From Aporrectodea caliginosa (Eukaryota; Annelida; Clitellata; Crassiclitellata; Lumbricidae): a DNA stretch of 64,000 nt. Position numbers and translations under genes: made by a program. Shown piece after piece: positions 58,950 through 64,000 of this stretch. A model generated the notes under the pieces. It was not told the origin of the DNA and ran no database searches. It saw nothing but the letters and a program-made list of their open reading frames with translations. The stretch is taken from NCBI GenBank assembly GCA_020284085.1, contig JACEVL010000045.1, forward strand, positions 325,001 to 389,000, in the 5' to 3' direction. Position 1 is the stretch's first letter; each line of letters starts with the position of its first letter.

Positions 58950-59310
58950 CATTAGAGTATGACGTGGGGAGACAATCTCGTCCCCATCCCCGCAACAAGT
59001 AAGTCTTCCCCATCCCCGCCCCATCCCTGGATGGTTTGTCCCCATCCCCGCTTCAACCCCGCAGGTTTTCTCCCCATCCCGACCCAATCCCGCAGGACGA
59101 CATCACATTCCCCGCAAAACGTTTACACCAATTCAAATTTAAAAATAACATTTTTTAGCTTACAAAGCTATTTGTGCCTCTGACTGCATTAGTCTGTTAT
59201 TATCTTATCGACAGTTTGCATCAATCAAGTCCTGACTATTTCTGACAAGTAGTCTTCAGGAAAAAAAATCTTATCAGTTCTCAAGTTCTTAACATCACCC
59301 GGGTTTATTG
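58950..59310. repeat. CCCCATCCCCGC minisatellite-like repeat
   Basis: From 58960 to 59115 repeated TCCCCATCCCCGC units occur, then unassigned AT-rich DNA. Not coding. Confidence 0.5.
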
Positions 59311-59314
59311 CCGG

Positions 59315-59590
59315 TATCACGAAATACGAAATAGAGTATCCGTCCTAAGACTAACCGGGGGATGTATGAATTTATCCCCCGGATGGAATAAACCGGTTTA
59401 GAGTATCCGGGGATAAACCATTCTATGCCCCATCGTCATACGCATCACGATAGCCTCGACGAAAATCCAGTAAAAATCACCAAAAACGAAGTAAATTGAT
59501 TTCAGGTCGACATGCAAACTAAAGATACGCAACTTAAAATATTTTATGTGTACAATATCTCCAAACAGTACGAGTGAATACATTTATAAC
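59315..59590. mobile_element. partial copy of the CCGG-flanked MITE
   Basis: It starts CCGGTATCACGAAAT and is homologous, in reverse orientation, to 26304-26650; the far terminus is missing. Confidence 0.7.
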
Positions 59591-59605
59591 TTTACGGACA
59601 TCTAC

Positions 59606-60050
59606 ACTGTTAGAAATTACCGTAAATTGAATGTATTTTGACCGTAGATTTTGAAGGTTTTTCCACGTAGAAGTTTTTCACGGTCATTTTACCGTGAATA
59701 ACGCTAATTTTGCCCTCACGTTCTTTGTTTGCCAAACCGAAGGTCTTTCACCGTAAAAGTTACATTGTGTAAAAATCTCTGATTGAAATTGCAGAACAAG
59801 CCTAGTATAGCATTGCGGTGCCGTCTTTCAGCATGCCAGTCACTCAGATATCATAATCTTAATCGTAATTTCCCAACTTCTAAAGCGCCATCCGAAAGCC
59901 AAACGCAAAGCACCAGCTTATTCACGAGCGCGGCTTCAAGTGTTAGGGTTTTCGAAAGGGCAGTCAAAGGATGTCCGAATCCGATTTCGAAGACAGGCAA
60001 CGAGTCATAATGAGACAAGTAGGCCTAGCTATAGAATCACTCTTAGGTAG
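59606..60050. other. TIR-like end and SINE-like repeat
   Basis: ACACTGTTAGAAATTACCGT at 59606 and repeated ACCGT units look like one end of a DNA transposon. At 59870-59990 the AATAAGCTG repeat is present on the minus strand. No gene. Confidence 0.35.
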
Positions 60051-60064
60051 AAAGACATTTAGAT

Positions 60065-60970
60065 GCGTAATAATGCAAGGTTACCGCCGTTTTGAGACAA
60101 GTAAAGCGTTAATTAGGCTAGACTGCTAATAACCATTCGCTACAGCTGTCGCGTTTAGCTCAGTGGTTAGCGTGTTAGCCTAAGTATTTCGTGAATGCAA
60201 GTAACACAGGTTCGATTCCTGATCATGTTTACTTTTTTTATCAAATCTGCAATGATGTAATTATTGTTGACGTCAATTAGCATGATATTATTAAACTTTG
60301 CTCTTAAACAGACTTCTTAAACGTAACATTAACTGCTAATATTGATAAAAACAACAGTAACTGTTATAGCCTAATATTGCAAAGATGATTAGGCCTACAG
60401 AAAGTAATTAAGCATTTTGCAAGCTTGGGAAGTGTTGTTTAATACAGATGGACTTTCAGTTCTGACCTTCATTCAGCCATTGCCCTTGTAATGTAGGCCT
60501 AATGTAAATCTTCGAAATTTCTCAGCGCCACACAAGCACCAGCTTATTACTGGGTCTATAGCAAATCAAGTCTACAATAGCCGCCAGGTCACAATCTGTG
60601 GAGGTCAATCCGAGAATTACAGCATGGTGCTACGGTGGCAATCGGTAGTGCCAGTCCCAAGCCTGGAGAAAGGCAAAGGGCGACGCTTATCATCTTTGTT
60701 ATGACATATATCGCATGCGGCGAGACGAACACAAATACAGGCATAGAATCTGACAGAATCAAACAGACATGATTAAATAAACTTACGTAAAATATAGGCC
60801 TACTAGGTAGACACCGCTTTGAGACAAGTAAACAGTTAATTAGACTGTTAATGACTGTGTTGTGAAGTTGTTCTGTTTAGCTCAAGTGGTTAGTATGCTT
60901 GGTATTTAGGCAATTCGACGGGAAACATGACCTAGGCTACTCAGGTTCGATTCCCGACCGGGAATTTTTT
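60065..60970 (+). repeat. two diverged copies of a tRNA-like repeat
   Basis: At 60150-60232 and 60880-60965 a preceding block (TTTGAGACAAGTAAA...TTAATTAG) leads into GTTTAGCTCA(A)GTGGTTAG (A box) and, after a long insert, CAGGTTCGATTCC (B box). Both have distorted anticodon arms. Period is about 730 bp. They are tRNA-derived repeats, not evident tRNA genes. Confidence 0.5.
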
Positions 60971-61440
60971 TTTTAATTGTTGAAATTAAGAAGTTATTAT
61001 TAATCGGAATTTCTATGAGATTTATAAGTGAAAAGTGGATGAATTTGCGTGATCGCTTTGGTGAATCCAAGATTGTTTAGCAGGTGAAAGAATGCGGCTC
61101 AATGGCAGTTAGCTACATTGCAAGAGCGTAGGCGCGTCTCATGCGCCTCGGTGAGAGAGAGCATGCGGTTCGCGGTTCGCTTCCCGAAGGTGGCTTATTT
61201 CAGAGATTTAAATCTCGGGCGTTCTTGCCGCGCACGGGAATCGTAAATAGCGTGGCGCTTATTCAAAAGGTCAAGTGCTTCTGAATCGAGTCATCGACCG
61301 CCTACTAATTACGGCAGTCTAGTCTTCACTATTTATGCGTTGTTTGGAAATTGAATGCATGGAATAAAATTATGTAGTTCTCCTACAACAATGATAATTA
61401 CCAACTATAAGATATATAAAATAATTAGGCTATTAAATGC
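60971..61440. other. unassigned DNA
   Basis: No gene or clear repeat seen, apart from a possible tRNA-like GCGGTTCGCGGTTCGCTTCC at 61165. Confidence 0.3.
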
Positions 61441-61559
61441 AATAAACATTGGCTGTGACTAGAAATGCTCTTGAATAAGCTGGTGCCCTGCACTTAGGTT
61501 TTAAGTAGCACTTTAGAAAGTTTGAGATCATGATTCAAACTCCTTGACAAATATGCCTA

Positions 61560-61660
61560 TGAACCTTTTATGACACCCATATCCATATGGTTCCATAAGA
61601 AGGGTCCCATATAAGGATATGGGTCAAATTATACGAGTCCCATAAGGGCACACTGTCAGG
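61560..61660. repeat. CCCATAT-type minisatellite
   Basis: Imperfect CCCATATCCATATGG and TATGGGTC units, also seen at 61940-62010 inside the adjacent LINE remnant. Confidence 0.5.
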
Positions 61661-61784
61661 GACGTTAAGTCTTTGAGCTCTTTCAAGCTACATAAAGTAA
61701 TCAGGCGTTATCTGTGTCTTTGGACCACTGAAGGCATCTCCCCTTTATACGGAATATTTAAGTGAGGCCAAACAAAATAATGGG

Positions 61785-62115
61785 ATGTTTCCGCTAAAGC
61801 TACCTACCCAGTTTTTAAACCTCTGTTACCGGAAACACACTTCGTTTTCTTTGGCCTGTTATACCAATATCTTGTTACGAAAACGAGACGATGAATCTCT
61901 AGCGCCACAGTCCATCACAGCCTCTCCAGGGTCCCTGCCAATATACCCATATGGAGCCTATATGGGGACCCACATGAAACGTATATATGGGTCCCATCTA
62001 TATCCCCCAGCCTTCATCTCATCTCTAAAAACTGTTCTTTTCAGCCGCGGCTTGGCCGGGAGCGCCTCTGAGCAGGGGTGCTATATCAAGTTTATATTGA
62101 TTGATCATTGATCTG
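61785..62115 (+). repeat. L2/CR1-type LINE 3' end
   Basis: The frame ends AFISSLKTVLFSRGLAGSAS, followed by GGGGTGCTATATCAAG and (TTGAT)n. The frame upstream is interrupted by the CCCATAT minisatellite. Confidence 0.65.
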
Positions 62116-62156
62116 ACACCCATGGAGGAGCGTGAGGATGTGGGTTCGCATTCCGA

Positions 62157-62270
62157 TCAGTGCCGGCGCCAGGATTTCAGGTTTTGGGGCTAAAGCTCAA
62201 AAACCTTCGTTTTTGTCCCCTCCTCCCTGTGATTTGCAGTGATTTCACTTGAAGCACCCATGGATCAGCG
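62157..62270. mobile_element. partial copy of the CAGTGGCGGCGCCAGG hAT MITE
   Basis: CAGTGCCGGCGCCAGGATTT followed by GGGGCTAAAGCTCA, matching the right half of 28038-28207 in reverse. The second terminus is missing. Confidence 0.6.
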
Positions 62271-63240
62271 TGAGGATGTGGGTTCGTATTCCGATCGTAG
62301 CTATATTTCAGATTTCAATCAAACTTCTTCAACAGAATTACACTAGGATTTCTTGAAGCATCATGACAACTGCCTCAAGTACTGTATTCAACAGGCCAAT
62401 ACAGCTTTGCCTAACTAACTTCAAATCCTGGATCAGCTTCTGGCAATCAAAGCACTATCTGTGGATATGGACACATACATACAAACACACATGACTCATG
62501 GTTTGCAGTTTAGATTAATTACGATAACCGTTAAATAATTATTACACATCGCTTAATACCAACAGATAAAAACGATCAGATCCCACTGTCCACCATTTTA
62601 ATGCATCTTCAATGCTCGTAAACGTTAAGCAACGAAAACAATTGTAAACAATATTTAATTAAACAAACAGAAATCTGTCAAATAGCACACAGGACGTTTT
62701 GATTAGTCGACGAACAATAAAGGTTTCTTTATTGACATTCGAGTAATTTCCAAAACTGAAGAAGAGCAGCAGCCGCTCCTCCCTTCAATTCACGCCCGTT
62801 GGCTCACAGACTACATAACGCTGCGTAGTCTGTCAACGAATCGATTTGGCAGAAAATGATGAATGAGAAAAAAGAACAATAATTAAGATACAACATTGAG
62901 CAAATGCTGACTTGAGATCAATCCCAAAATCCAACCAAACACCATCCCTCCATTCTTTTCCATTCTCCCGACTCTTTTCCATCCATCCATCACCTTCACG
63001 GGAACGTGCCTCCTTAGTCAAAGAACTCGGTTCAATCCAGTAGCCAGAATATGTATTGCTCACACATACATGTCATTTTTCGCATTTCTTCCTATCAGAA
63101 TCTTTCATGTATGATTGTGGACCCAACGATGAATGATTACAGCTAATTTTAAAAAACCCTTTTAAAACTCATTTCAACGACTGCAAATTCATGATTAAAC
63201 TGCTGTATTATGCAATATGCAGGGCCTAAAATAGTATTGT
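62271..63240. other. unassigned DNA
   Basis: No gene, RNA or element recognised. Confidence 0.35.
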
Positions 63241-63400
63241 ATTGTATCTGAACATTTATAAAGCGCCTCTTACAGTATGGACTATTCAGAGGCGCTCTCA
63301 GTGTAGAAGCCCCGGGAAAGAGAAAGGTGTGAAAATAGTGTGAAAGATAGTGTGTTCTCGGACACAAAGTGTGCAGTTGACTCGTCTGGAGTCTGCAGTA
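63241..63400 (-). repeat. L2/CR1-type LINE 3' tail
   Basis: The plus strand reads ATTTATAAAGCGCCTCTTAC and TTCAGAGGCGCTCTCAGTG, i.e. the tail on the minus strand. Confidence 0.6.
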
Positions 63401-64000
63401 TGTATGTAGTAAGAATTTTTCAGAGATTAGCTCAAGTCTTCACACGACTTCATTCTAATACCTGAAATTTTACTTACCATTTCAAGGACAGTTTGGCAGT
63501 TTGAGGAACAGTGTGCAGTTAACATTTGAGTACATGCATTTTAGGCACTGGTATTATGCAGTCACTGGCTAGTATGCAAGGGGATTTGCTTGCAATTTTA
63601 ATTATCAGTAAGTACCCCTTACGAGTTTCTTCAAGTACCTGCTGTAGGATATCAGCAAATTCTATGCAAAGTGTTTGCACACTGAGACATGGATTGGTAC
63701 GTATGTTAAAGTTATTGCACATTTAATGAATAGGGCATTAGTTGTGACCAGTAAAATGCGAAGTTTAAAATATGTTGTAGCATGATCACTGGTCGAATGC
63801 TTGAGACAGAGAACCAGATAAATAGTTTCAGCAAATCATATTAGAATCAATTATTAATGGCCATAATAAATCTGATAAAACATTTTTTCTTCGCCTTGCA
63901 GCAAGTTTTATGCATCTGAATGGCAAGGAATGAACAACTTAATTATGAGTGAAATTTCTTTCTTTTATCAAGCATTAATTAAAATATTAATAAAGAAACT
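63401..64000. other. unassigned AT-rich DNA
   Basis: No gene or element recognised to the end of the window. Confidence 0.35.

Noticed and set aside
60150..60232. Functional tRNA gene
   Set aside because: A and B boxes are present, but the anticodon arm is distorted and the acceptor stem does not pair well; a repeat-derived tRNA-like sequence is more likely.

Overview
The window is metazoan nuclear DNA. It has spliced genes with GT-AG introns, metazoan extracellular domains (CUB, sushi/CCP, immunoglobulin), long AT-rich introns, and a very heavy load of LINE, SINE and hAT-type transposon remnants plus microsatellites. I infer a marine invertebrate, perhaps a non-vertebrate deuterostome or a mollusc. 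The sequence alone does not settle the phylum.

Region 1 (about 0.4-11.3 kb, + strand) holds the 3' part of a type I membrane protein gene: CUB exon, sushi exon, transmembrane exon and a 302-residue cytoplasmic exon. Its third intron (7.5 kb) contains microsatellites, a complete hAT MITE, SINEs and a 530-bp GAT/GTT tract.

Region 2 (about 15.4-58.9 kb) is a cluster of immunoglobulin-superfamily receptor genes built by inverted and direct segmental duplication. Copy A (15.36-21.71 kb, - strand) and copy B (37.25-44.94 kb, + strand) are both open: signal exon, V-like Ig1, Ig2, Ig3, TM, cytoplasmic tail. Ig1 and Ig3 are almost or fully identical between A and B; Ig2 is about 9% different; the cytoplasmic tails are unrelated. 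A ends in two YxxL/I pairs with ITAM-like spacing. B ends in widely spaced single YxxI/L motifs and a polyproline stretch. This resembles an activating/inhibitory paired-receptor locus. Two decayed copies (E1, 26.3-34.5 kb; E2, 45.5-56.9 kb; both - strand) lie head-to-head with B and with F (58.1-58.9 kb, + strand), which keeps only an intact signal exon and Ig1.

Transposons explain most of the rest. Seven insertions have perfect 8-bp target-site duplications and CAG/TAG-type inverted termini (hAT superfamily). One is a 5.6-kb nested composite carrying a broken hAT transposase and, inside it, a 3.5-kb TIR element of unrecognised family. Comparing E1 with E2 and A with B supplies empty sites that date many insertions relative to the duplications. 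The last 5 kb (59-64 kb) hold only repeats, tRNA-like sequences and unassigned DNA.
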